The translations under genes and the position numbers were made by a program. A DNA stretch of 64,000 bases from Pseudomonadaceae bacterium. Lineage in GTDB: Bacteria > Pseudomonadota > Alphaproteobacteria > UBA2136 > UBA6156. Shown one piece after another: positions 26,914 to 32,962 of the stretch. The stretch spans positions 62,001 through 126,000 of the forward strand of contig JACKLD010000015.1 in assembly GCA_024236095.1 (NCBI GenBank), written 5' to 3'. Position 1 is the first letter of the stretch, and every line of letters begins with the position of its first letter. Below the pieces are notes generated by a model. That model was not told the DNA's origin, did not search any database, and was given only the letters and a program-made list of their open reading frames with translations.

Positions 26914-26998
26914 GCCCAGGTGGCGGAATTGGTAGACGCACCAGATTCAGGTTCTGGCGGGTAATACCGTGGAGGTTCGAGTCCTCTTCTGGGCACCA
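26914..26998 (+). tRNA. tRNA-Leu (CAG), integration site of the island
   Basis: An 85-nt class II tRNA: acceptor GCCCAGG pairing with TCTGGGC, anticodon loop TTCAGGT (anticodon CAG), T-arm GGTTCGAGTCC, CCA encoded. Its last 17 bases are repeated exactly at 29721-29737, so an element has integrated into the 3' end without destroying the tRNA. Confidence 0.97.
26976..26998 (+). repeat. Left attachment site (attL) in tRNA-Leu
   Basis: TTCG, two bases, then TCCTCTTCTGGGCACCA, covering the T-loop to the CCA end of tRNA-Leu. It matches 29715-29737 with only the two intervening bases different (AG versus CA). Confidence 0.85.
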
Positions 26999-27023
26999 GA
27001 TTTTTCGTTGGTAAAACTCATGT

Positions 27024-27066
27024 ACATACCGTAAATCAAGGCCTATATTGGCCTTGAGCGGTATGT
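27024..27066. repeat. Nested inverted repeat at island left end
   Basis: Outer arms ACATACCG (27024-27031) and CGGTATGT (27059-27066), inner arms CAAGGCC (27037-27043) and GGCCTTG (27050-27056) around TATATT. The whole 43 bp is nearly palindromic. It lies 25 bases after the tRNA, so it may bind a recombination-directionality factor or act as a tRNA terminator without a T-tract. Confidence 0.65.
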
Positions 27067-27115
27067 TCCGTTTCATGATGTGCCACGGAGTATCCCGGAA
27101 TGTACCCCTGTTTTT

Positions 27116-27137
27116 GGGGTACCGCTGGGGGTACTTG
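27116..27137 (+). repeat. Left copy of paired arm-like site
   Basis: GGGGTAC, four bases, GGGGGTACTTG. The same composite with the same four-base spacing recurs at 29642-29663 near the right end. Here it lies just upstream of the integrase start (27160) and partly overlaps an inverted repeat, GTACCCC/GGGGTAC at 27102-27122. Confidence 0.7.
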
Positions 27138-27159
27138 TCCAAGGAGGGAATGGCAAGGT

Positions 27160-27894
27160 ATGGCGTTGACATCACTTGGGGTTGAGAAGGCTGGAGCCAA
27201 GGCCAAACCCTACAAAATGGCCGACAAGGACGGCCTCTTCCTGCTGGTGAAGCCCGGGGGGAAGAAATACTGGCGGTTCAAGTACCGGTTTGCCGGGAAG
27301 GAAAAGATGCTGGGGTTTGGGGTTTACCCTGAGGTTTCGCTGAAAGAGGCCAGAACCCGCACGGAAGAGGCCCGGAAGATGTTGCGGGATGGCATAGACC
27401 CCAGTGCCCATAAGCAGGGCCAGAAACGCGCCGAGAGGCTGAAACACGCCAGCAGCTTCAGGGCAGTGGCGGAAGAGTGGCACACCAAGAATCTTGCCCG
27501 CTGGACGCCCAACCATGGGGCCAAAATCCTGCGGCGGCTGGAACTGCATGTTTTTCCGGGTTTGGGTGGGCGGCCTGTTAGCGATATCAAGCCGCCCGAG
27601 CTTTTGGAAGTTCTGCGCAAGATTGAGGAACGCGACACGACCGAGATTTTGCGGCGGGTGAAGGAATGTGGGGCTGGAGAGATTCACGAGTCGTGGATTT
27701 TGGAGGCATTACAAGATATGGGGCCTGAGGATTTTGGTGGGGAGGGGTTGATTCATGATGATTACCTTCCCGTAGACGCAAAGAATGTCTATTCCATAAC
27801 AGCCAAGGGCTTGGCAGAGTATGGCAAGGGTAGACAACGGGTTTCGAACAAATCACGGAGTGATAGCCCTGAGTTGGCCCTTGCCGGGCGCTGA
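27160..27894 (+). pseudogene. Truncated/chimeric P4-type integrase
   Basis: A 244-codon open frame. The N-terminal DUF4102 arm-binding domain (about 1-85: KPYKMADKDGLFLLVKP, LGFGVYPEVSLKEAR) and the SAM-like core-binding domain (about 95-168: FRAVAEEWH, VFPGLGGRPV, LLEVLRKIE) are normal for tRNA-targeting P4 integrases. After RRVKECG the family sequence stops. The remaining 73 or so residues (including YSITAKGLAEYGKG) are unrelated and the catalytic R-H-R-Y residues are absent. It cannot catalyse recombination but could still bind DNA. The ATG at 27160 is chosen because DUF4102 proteins begin MALTx; an upstream GTG would only add junk. Confidence 0.8.
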
Positions 27895-27938
27895 GAAATT
27901 CGAATTATGCCTATTGGCTTAAACAGGAAGTGTTTGTA

Positions 27939-28529
27939 ATGACAGACTTGCCTTGGCAGGATGAGATTGAAAGGCGGAAAATCCAAGACTATGTGATGCC
28001 GGTGACGGCCCTGTTTCCTTGTGATGTGGGGATTGTTTTCGGGACCCGTCATGGTGTCGATGAGTTTGTTGCCAGCATGGCCTCGCTCCTTGAACGAAAT
28101 CTGGTGAAGCATTTGCTTATTACTGGTGGTCCGACATCTGACCAACCGACTCCGGAAGCGGATATCTTGTTCGATAAGTTGAGTAAGGCATTGCCGGACT
28201 TGGATAGAACAAAGATTCTTCTTGAACGTGTGGCAACGAATACAGGTGAGAATGTCCAGCTCTCTCAAACCATGTTGAAACAGGAAGGGTTGTTTCAGGA
28301 TATTCGTTCGGTTCTTGCGGTCGGCAAGATTTCATCCATGCGTCGTTACATGATGACTATCAAGCGCTGGTGGCCTGAAGTTGAGACCTGTTGCATGGGG
28401 GTGAACTACTTTGGTGTTGAGCGTGAAGCGTGGCATACCAACGATGAATTTCGCAAACGGGTATTGGGTGAATATGAGAAGATACCTCGGTATGTGAGAG
28501 ATGGGTTTTTGACCGAGATAGACATTTAA
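27939..28529 (+). CDS. DUF218 (YdcF/ElyC/SanA-like) protein, island cargo
   Basis: A 196-residue protein without signal peptide or membrane span. DUF218 landmarks are visible: VGIVFGTRHG (usual start of the Rossmann-like fold, about 30-40), HLLITGGPT (about 58-65), then ILLERVATNTGEN (about 93-105; the family pattern E-x-x-S/A-x-N-T-x-x-N) and SVLAVGKISSMRRYM. YdcF binds S-adenosylmethionine in vitro and ElyC/SanA affect envelope synthesis, but a soluble stand-alone form has no assigned role. The ATG at 27939 has AGGAAG at eight bases. It is 18 bases upstream of the PhyH gene, so the two should be one operon. Confidence 0.82.
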   Translation: MTDLPWQDEIERRKIQDYVMPVTALFPCDVGIVFGTRHGVDEFVASMASLLERNLVKHLLITGGPTSDQPTPEADILFDKLSKALPDLDRTKILLERVATNTGENVQLSQTMLKQEGLFQDIRSVLAVGKISSMRRYMMTIKRWWPEVETCCMGVNYFGVEREAWHTNDEFRKRVLGEYEKIPRYVRDGFLTEIDI

Positions 28530-28547
28530 CAAGTTTGGGAGATGAGC

Positions 28548-29507
28548 ATGTCAAATGACCGATTGATACAGGAAATTGCCAAAGCCTACGAGAACAGTCC
28601 GGCAGTTCAGAAGTTGCTGAGGAGTACGGCCCTTCTTCCCCCTGAGTTGAGAGCCATGTTTGAGTCATTGGCTCAATTGACGACGGTGACCTTGCAAGCC
28701 CGCATGAAATCATTTGATGACAAGCTGAAAACTGCGGCCACGGACTTGGAACGTGATGGTGTTTGTGTGATTCCCGCCGTATTTGATACGGCAGAGATCG
28801 ATGCCATGCGTGGAGGAGTCTTCAGGGCCTTGTTGGATGCCAACCCAACCGGAAAATACAGAAACGGTGGTAAAGTCCAGTATGTCGGCAAAGGTGACAA
28901 CGCTGTCCCATCCATCATGTTCTGGCCAACGCTGATTAGCACGAGTTTGAACGGTATTCGTGTTGATCCCCGTATGGCTGCCATTGTGGCCAAGTTTGTC
29001 GGCCCCAATGCACGGCAGTTGAACAATCAGGTCTATCTGCGTCTTCCGTCCGAAGATGACAGTTTCAACTGGCATCAGGACATCATGTTCAGACAACCCA
29101 TTGAGGATCATCCCCGGATTGAGGAAACCTATCTGCAGACCATTGTGGCTATTGATGATGTGACGGCTGACAATGGTGGTATTGAGTTTATCATGGGGTC
29201 GCACAAGTTCGGAAAGCTCCCGTTCAAGGCCGAGCAACGGAGCCATTTGCGGTCGTTCTCTGATGATGACCTGCCACAGGAGTTGCGGGATCTTGAACGG
29301 AAGGTCCCTCAGCTTGAGGCTGGGGACATGATGCTGTGGGGAGTGTTGACTGCACATGCCTCACGCCCCAACAGAACCACACGCACAAGGCTGACCTACA
29401 TGAATGGCTTTTGTGCGGTCGAGAGCGCCAAGGATTGGCCAATTTACAGTGAGGATGGTGTTGTGGTTGAACATGCCGATAATGCCATGATACCCAGGGA
29501 TTATTGA
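28548..29507 (+). CDS. PhyH-type Fe(II)/2-oxoglutarate dioxygenase, island cargo
   Basis: A 319-residue member of the phytanoyl-CoA dioxygenase family. The Fe(II) facial triad is visible: His176-x-Asp178 in NWHQD and distal His270 in LTAHASRPN. Arg281 (eleven residues on, in RTRLTYM) fits 2-oxoglutarate binding. An N-terminal helical extension of about 60 residues precedes the jelly-roll. GGIEFIMGSHKFG is a typical PhyH segment. Such enzymes hydroxylate or halogenate small molecules; the substrate here is unknown. ATG 28548 has GGGAG at six bases; ATG 28542 lies against it. Confidence 0.9.
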   Translation: MSNDRLIQEIAKAYENSPAVQKLLRSTALLPPELRAMFESLAQLTTVTLQARMKSFDDKLKTAATDLERDGVCVIPAVFDTAEIDAMRGGVFRALLDANPTGKYRNGGKVQYVGKGDNAVPSIMFWPTLISTSLNGIRVDPRMAAIVAKFVGPNARQLNNQVYLRLPSEDDSFNWHQDIMFRQPIEDHPRIEETYLQTIVAIDDVTADNGGIEFIMGSHKFGKLPFKAEQRSHLRSFSDDDLPQELRDLERKVPQLEAGDMMLWGVLTAHASRPNRTTRTRLTYMNGFCAVESAKDWPIYSEDGVVVEHADNAMIPRDY

Positions 29508-29641
29508 TGAGGTTTATGAGGGATGGCTCCCTTCCTTCGGTACATGCCAAAGTGCAACCTGTACCCGTTAGGCGGAGTCTGGTGCCTTATATAGGGGCTT
29601 TCTCCAATCCCATGAAGGCCGGGGAGTTCCGGGTTGGGGGT

Positions 29642-29663
29642 GGGGTACATGTGGGGGTACTTG
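29642..29663 (+). repeat. Right copy of paired arm-like site
   Basis: GGGGTAC, ATGT, GGGGGTACTTG; same arrangement and orientation as 27116-27137 (spacer CGCT there). It lies about 60 bases inside attR. Confidence 0.7.
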
Positions 29664-29714
29664 GTGTTTTAACAAATCTGCTTTATTAATTCGGGCATAA
29701 GGTTATTGGATATC

Positions 29715-29737
29715 TTCGCATCCTCTTCTGGGCACCA
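29715..29737 (+). repeat. Right attachment site (attR)
   Basis: TTCG, CA, TCCTCTTCTGGGCACCA: an exact copy of the last 17 bases of tRNA-Leu, in the same orientation, marking the island boundary. Confidence 0.85.
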
Positions 29738-29782
29738 TTTATTTCTTTGTTCCTTACTTATCCGACAGATGAGCAGCCGAAT

Positions 29783-29844
29783 GATTGGGCCGGAGCGCAG
29801 CGGAGACCAACGTGCGATGTCGCGCGGCGGTCTCGAAAACCGTT
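29783..29844 (+). repeat. Dispersed repeat joined to tRNA-Ser anticodon-arm fragment
   Basis: Bases 29783-29811 match 14731-14759 at 28 of 29 positions (core GCGCAGCGGAGACCAAC). Twelve bases later, 29824-29844 is identical over 21 bases to the anticodon arm of the intact tRNA-Ser(CGA) (29907-29927; core GGTCTCGAAAACC). The fragment has no acceptor or T-arm. Confidence 0.75.
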
Positions 29845-29882
29845 TCCATCACATCCAATTTATGTTAACCACATTTTCCAGC

Positions 29883-29970
29883 GGAGGAGTGGCTGAGTGG
29901 TCGAAAGCGGCGGTCTCGAAAACCGTTAACGGGCAACCGTTCGTAGGTTCGAATCCTATCTCCTCCGCCA
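29883..29970 (+). tRNA. tRNA-Ser (CGA)
   Basis: An 88-nt class II tRNA: acceptor GGAGGAG/CTCCTCC, anticodon loop CTCGAAA (anticodon CGA), long variable arm, T-arm GGTTCGAATCC, CCA encoded at 29968-29970. Partial copies lie on both sides. Confidence 0.97.
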
Positions 29971-30054
29971 GTATGTCACCATAGGTGACTGACTATAAAC
30001 AAAAAGATAGGAACAACATGTTCAAGCAAGGCGAAGCCAACCCAAACCACATGT

Positions 30055-30074
30055 AATCCTATCTCCTCCGCCAG
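30055..30074 (+). repeat. Second copy of tRNA-Ser(CGA) 3' end
   Basis: AATCCTATCTCCTCCGCCAG repeats 29952-29971 exactly (103 bases apart), in the same orientation, and similarity continues into the following ATGTC. It looks like the far att site of a very small or almost deleted insertion. The next gene's ATG (30076) begins one base after the repeat. Confidence 0.75.
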
Positions 30075-30075
30075 C

Positions 30076-30843
30076 ATGTCTCCAACAACAAAGCCGCCCA
30101 TGCCCCTTACCCCCGCCAATCTCTCCCGCCAGCCCCTTTTCAGCGGCCTCGACGAGATGGCCTGGGCACGGCTGGCCAAGGCCATCCATGGCGACAGCTT
30201 CGGCAAAAAAGGCGTGCTGGTGCGGCAGGGCGAACTGCACCCGTACATGTACGTCATCCTTTCCGGCCGCGCGGCGATGAGCCGGGTGAGCGACAGCGGC
30301 GGAGAGGTGGTCACCCGGCTGGCCGGCCCCGGCGAAAGCCTTCTGGAAGAATGCGTGTTTCTGGGCACCCCCAGCCCGATGACGGTGGAATGTGAAGCCG
30401 GCTGCCAACTGGCGCTTCTGCCCGCCGCAACCGTGCATGAACTGGTGGCCACCTGCCCTACCTTCGCACGCAACATCATCACCGCCCTTAGCCAACGCAG
30501 CGAACAAATGGCAGTGCAATGCCAAACCCTCACCATCACCCAGGCGGAAGACCGGCTGGCGGGCTACATGGTGCAGGTGATGCTGGAAGGCGGCGGCCCG
30601 CGCCAACGCTTTGAACTGCCCTACACCAAAGCCACCATTGCCAAGCACTTGGGAATGACACCCGAGACCTTCTCACGCACGCTGAAAGCACTGGCCAAAC
30701 GCGGCGTGGTTGTGGAAGGCCGCGCCGTCACCCTCACCCACCTGCGCGCGCTGTGCCATGCGTGCGACCCCAGCCACGCCCGCAAGTGTCCCGACCACGG
30801 CACCGCCCAGTGCCAGCTGCACAGTGCCGACAAGCGGACCTGA
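30076..30843 (+). CDS. Crp/Fnr-family regulator with Cys-rich tail
   Basis: A 255-residue regulator. The N-terminal cNMP-binding-like beta-roll (about 20-140: LFSGLDEMAW, VLVRQGELHPYMYVILSG) lacks the clear Arg-Ser cAMP signature, so cAMP binding is doubtful. The C-terminal winged helix (about 175-225) has YTKATIAKHLGMTPETFSRTLK, cited here as landmark MTPETFSRTLK. After it comes a tail with four cysteines, CHACDPSHARKC and QCQLH, plus histidines, which may bind a metal or Fe-S cluster. The start may be 30100 instead. It is next to the tRNA-Ser scar, with no obvious target operon. Confidence 0.9.
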   Translation: MSPTTKPPMPLTPANLSRQPLFSGLDEMAWARLAKAIHGDSFGKKGVLVRQGELHPYMYVILSGRAAMSRVSDSGGEVVTRLAGPGESLLEECVFLGTPSPMTVECEAGCQLALLPAATVHELVATCPTFARNIITALSQRSEQMAVQCQTLTITQAEDRLAGYMVQVMLEGGGPRQRFELPYTKATIAKHLGMTPETFSRTLKALAKRGVVVEGRAVTLTHLRALCHACDPSHARKCPDHGTAQCQLHSADKRT

Positions 30844-30854
30844 CGCCCCCTGCC

Positions 30855-32084
30855 TCAAATCACGTTGGTCACACCGTCCAAATGCCGCCACACGCCACAA
30901 GCATCCACCAGTTGCTTGCCTTGTAACTCGCGGGAGGTCAGCGCACGGAACGGTTTGTGCGCGGTCAGGCACACCACCACGTCGGCGCGGGCGATCGCCT
31001 CGCCCAACGGGGTCAGCGGGCGCCGCCAGCTGTCAATGTTCGGTTCCACCACCAGCAGCTCAAGATTGGAATCGTTGGCAAGCTCATCGATCACGACGGC
31101 CCCCGGGCTATCGCGCAAATCGTCCACGTCCGGCTTGTAGGCAAGGCCGAGGCACGCCACCGTCACCTTGTCTTTCCCCATGCGGCGCACCGCCTCGCGC
31201 ACCTTGCCGGCCACCCATAAGGGCTTGCTGTCGTTCACCTCGCGGGTGGCACGCATCTGTTTGGCAATTTCCGGCGCACTGTGCACGATGAACCACGGAT
31301 CCACCGCAATGCAATGCCCCCCAACCCCTGCCGCGTTGGGGGTGAAGATATTGACGCGGGGATGATGGTTGGCGAATTTCACCACCCGCCAGAAGTCCAG
31401 CCCCAGTTTGTCGCACACCATGTGCAGTTCGTTGCAAAAGGCCAATTGCGCGTCACGGCTGGCGTTTTCCACCAGTTTGACCATCTCGGCCTCGCCTGCG
31501 GTACAGGGTATCAACTCGCCCTTGCAGAAGGTCTTGTACAGCTCCAGACCGCGCTCGGTGGCCCGCTCGGAAAGCCCGCCCACCAGCCGGTCGTTTTCCA
31601 CCATCTCGCGCAGCGTATCGCCGGGGATGGCGCGCTCCGGGCAAAACACGTAGTCGATCTTGTCGGCCAACTCGGGGCGGGTTTTTTCAACCACCGCCTT
31701 CACGTTCACCTCGGTGCCGCCCAACGGGCTGGTGCTTTCCAGAATCACCAAATCGCCCTCCTTCAGCACCGGCGCGATGGCGGCGGCGCCCGCTTCCACA
31801 TAGCTCATGTCAGCCTCGTGGGTGGTATGGTCCACCGGTGTCGGCAAACTCAGCAGGAAGATGTCGGCAGGCACAGGCGCGGTATCGGCGTGCAGATTAC
31901 CGCTGGCATGGGCTTCGGCGACCAATTCGCTCATCCCCGGCTCGGCAAAGGGGCATTCGCCCTTGTTCACCCGTGCCACCACGGCGGGGTTGATGTCCAC
32001 CCCGTGCACCTTGTGCCCCGCACGGGCCAGAATCGCCGCCATCGGCAGCCCCATGTACCCAAGTCCGATAAGTGTGATGTTCAT
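30855..32084 (-). CDS. wecC: UDP-N-acetyl-D-mannosaminuronate dehydrogenase
   Basis: A 409-residue nucleotide-sugar 6-dehydrogenase. GLGYMGLPMA is the Rossmann motif; ILESTSPLGGTE, YVFCPERAIPG, GVGGHCIAVDPWF (catalytic Cys) and AYKPDVDDLRDSP follow in order. The SP and GHCIAVDPWF forms distinguish the WecC/UDP-HexNAcA group from Ugd. The product would feed surface polysaccharide synthesis. It overlaps the small gene upstream by four bases (ATGA). Confidence 0.93.
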   Translation of the reverse strand: MNITLIGLGYMGLPMAAILARAGHKVHGVDINPAVVARVNKGECPFAEPGMSELVAEAHASGNLHADTAPVPADIFLLSLPTPVDHTTHEADMSYVEAGAAAIAPVLKEGDLVILESTSPLGGTEVNVKAVVEKTRPELADKIDYVFCPERAIPGDTLREMVENDRLVGGLSERATERGLELYKTFCKGELIPCTAGEAEMVKLVENASRDAQLAFCNELHMVCDKLGLDFWRVVKFANHHPRVNIFTPNAAGVGGHCIAVDPWFIVHSAPEIAKQMRATREVNDSKPLWVAGKVREAVRRMGKDKVTVACLGLAYKPDVDDLRDSPGAVVIDELANDSNLELLVVEPNIDSWRRPLTPLGEAIARADVVVCLTAHKPFRALTSRELQGKQLVDACGVWRHLDGVTNVI

Positions 32085-32314
32085 TTGGCCGCTTCCTTGC
32101 TCTTATCGTATTCTTCCCATGATATTCTTTCTTCTATCCATCGTTCATAAGCCATACGGATGCAAGCCCGACGTGCAGAAGATGGCGCACTGCGATAGGC
32201 GGCAGGCAATGTGCGCATGGCTGTCGACGTATGAACGAGATAAACCACGTTGCTTCCTCTTTCCGTGTAGCCAACGGGACCTTTGTCGATATGGTGAACA
32301 ATAAGATACTCCAT
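32081..32314 (-). CDS. Small unknown protein between rpe and wecC
   Basis: A 77-residue frame that fits exactly between rpe (nine bases downstream of its stop) and wecC (ATGA overlap), on the same strand. The C-terminal half is helical and charged (RMAYERWIEERISWEEYDKS). GC content is lower than in rpe and wecC. The tight fit argues for a real coupled gene, although no Shine-Dalgarno or family is seen. Confidence 0.5.
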   Translation of the reverse strand: MEYLIVHHIDKGPVGYTERGSNVVYLVHTSTAMRTLPAAYRSAPSSARRACIRMAYERWIEERISWEEYDKSKEAAK

Positions 32315-32323
32315 GCATACGAT

Positions 32324-32962
32324 TTACACGCCTTGACGCAACCTGACAATGACATGGGACATATCATGGGCACCAAACACCGCACTGCCCGCCACCAGCA
32401 CGTCGGCACCGGCGGCGCGCACGGCGGCGGCAGTGGTGGCATTGACACCACCGTCGGCCACCAACAGCACCTCCGGCCCGAACATCGCCCGCAATTCGGC
32501 GAACTTGGGCAAGGTTTCCGGCAGCAACGCCTGCCCCCCTGCCCCCGCCACCACGGTCATCACGGTGATATGGCTTAACTGGCCCACATAAGGCCGCAAC
32601 GCTTCCGTGGAGGTTGCAGGATTGAGCGCCAATCCGGCAGGGATACCCGCCGCACGGATGCTTTGGACGGCTTCGGCGGCCCCTTCACACTCCACATGCA
32701 CCGCCAAACGGCTGGCCCCTGCGGCAATGAACTGCGGCACCTGCGCGGCAGGGTTCGTCACCATCAAATGCACGTCCAACGGTAGGCTTGTGGCGGTTTT
32801 CAAATCCTTCACCACCCCCGCACCAAAGGTCAACGGAGGCACAAAGTGGCCATCCATCACGTCCACATGCAACCAATCGGCCCCGGCCTGTTCGGCATCA
32901 CGGGCGGCATCGGCCAGCGCGGCATGGTTTGCGGCCAGCAACGAGGGGGCAATCAGCGTCAT
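32324..32962 (-). CDS. rpe: Ribulose-phosphate 3-epimerase
   Basis: A 212-residue TIM-barrel enzyme of the pentose phosphate pathway. Metal ligands are present in HVDVMDGHFVPPLTFG, LDVHLMVTNP and VADGGVN. The normally conserved VNPGFGGQ loop is changed to VVAGAGGQALL, which is unusual. The start at 32962 overlaps the comEC stop by four bases (ATGA), with GGAAAAAC as Shine-Dalgarno. The family normally has about 220 residues. Confidence 0.92.
   Translation of the reverse strand: MTLIAPSLLAANHAALADAARDAEQAGADWLHVDVMDGHFVPPLTFGAGVVKDLKTATSLPLDVHLMVTNPAAQVPQFIAAGASRLAVHVECEGAAEAVQSIRAAGIPAGLALNPATSTEALRPYVGQLSHITVMTVVAGAGGQALLPETLPKFAELRAMFGPEVLLVADGGVNATTAAAVRAAGADVLVAGSAVFGAHDMSHVIVRLRQGV

Larger units (their letters stand above)
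26999..29737 (+). mobile_element. Mini genomic island integrated at tRNA-Leu
   Basis: About 2.7 kb between the tRNA-Leu 3' end and a second copy of its last 17 bases. Contents in order: inverted repeats, a P4-type integrase lacking its catalytic domain, a DUF218 protein gene, a PhyH dioxygenase gene and a short non-coding right end. All genes read away from the tRNA. GC content is visibly lower (about half) than flanking genes, and codon third positions are more AT-rich. With no intact recombinase it should be immobile unless helped in trans. Confidence 0.82.
29508..29782. other. Island right end and non-coding spacer
   Basis: Contains no convincing gene. It holds the right arm-like repeat (29642-29663), the attR (29715-29737) and a short AT-rich stretch. 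The reading frame starting at 29504 is short and ends without family resemblance. Confidence 0.6.

Noticed and set aside
27102..27122. Terminator GTACCCC/GGGGTAC upstream of the integrase
   Set aside because: The loop is T-rich but no T-tract follows; the right arm is part of a repeat found also at the other end of the island, so a binding site is more likely.
26999..29737. Prophage
   Set aside because: No capsid, tail, terminase or lysis gene; only a broken integrase and two metabolic-type genes.
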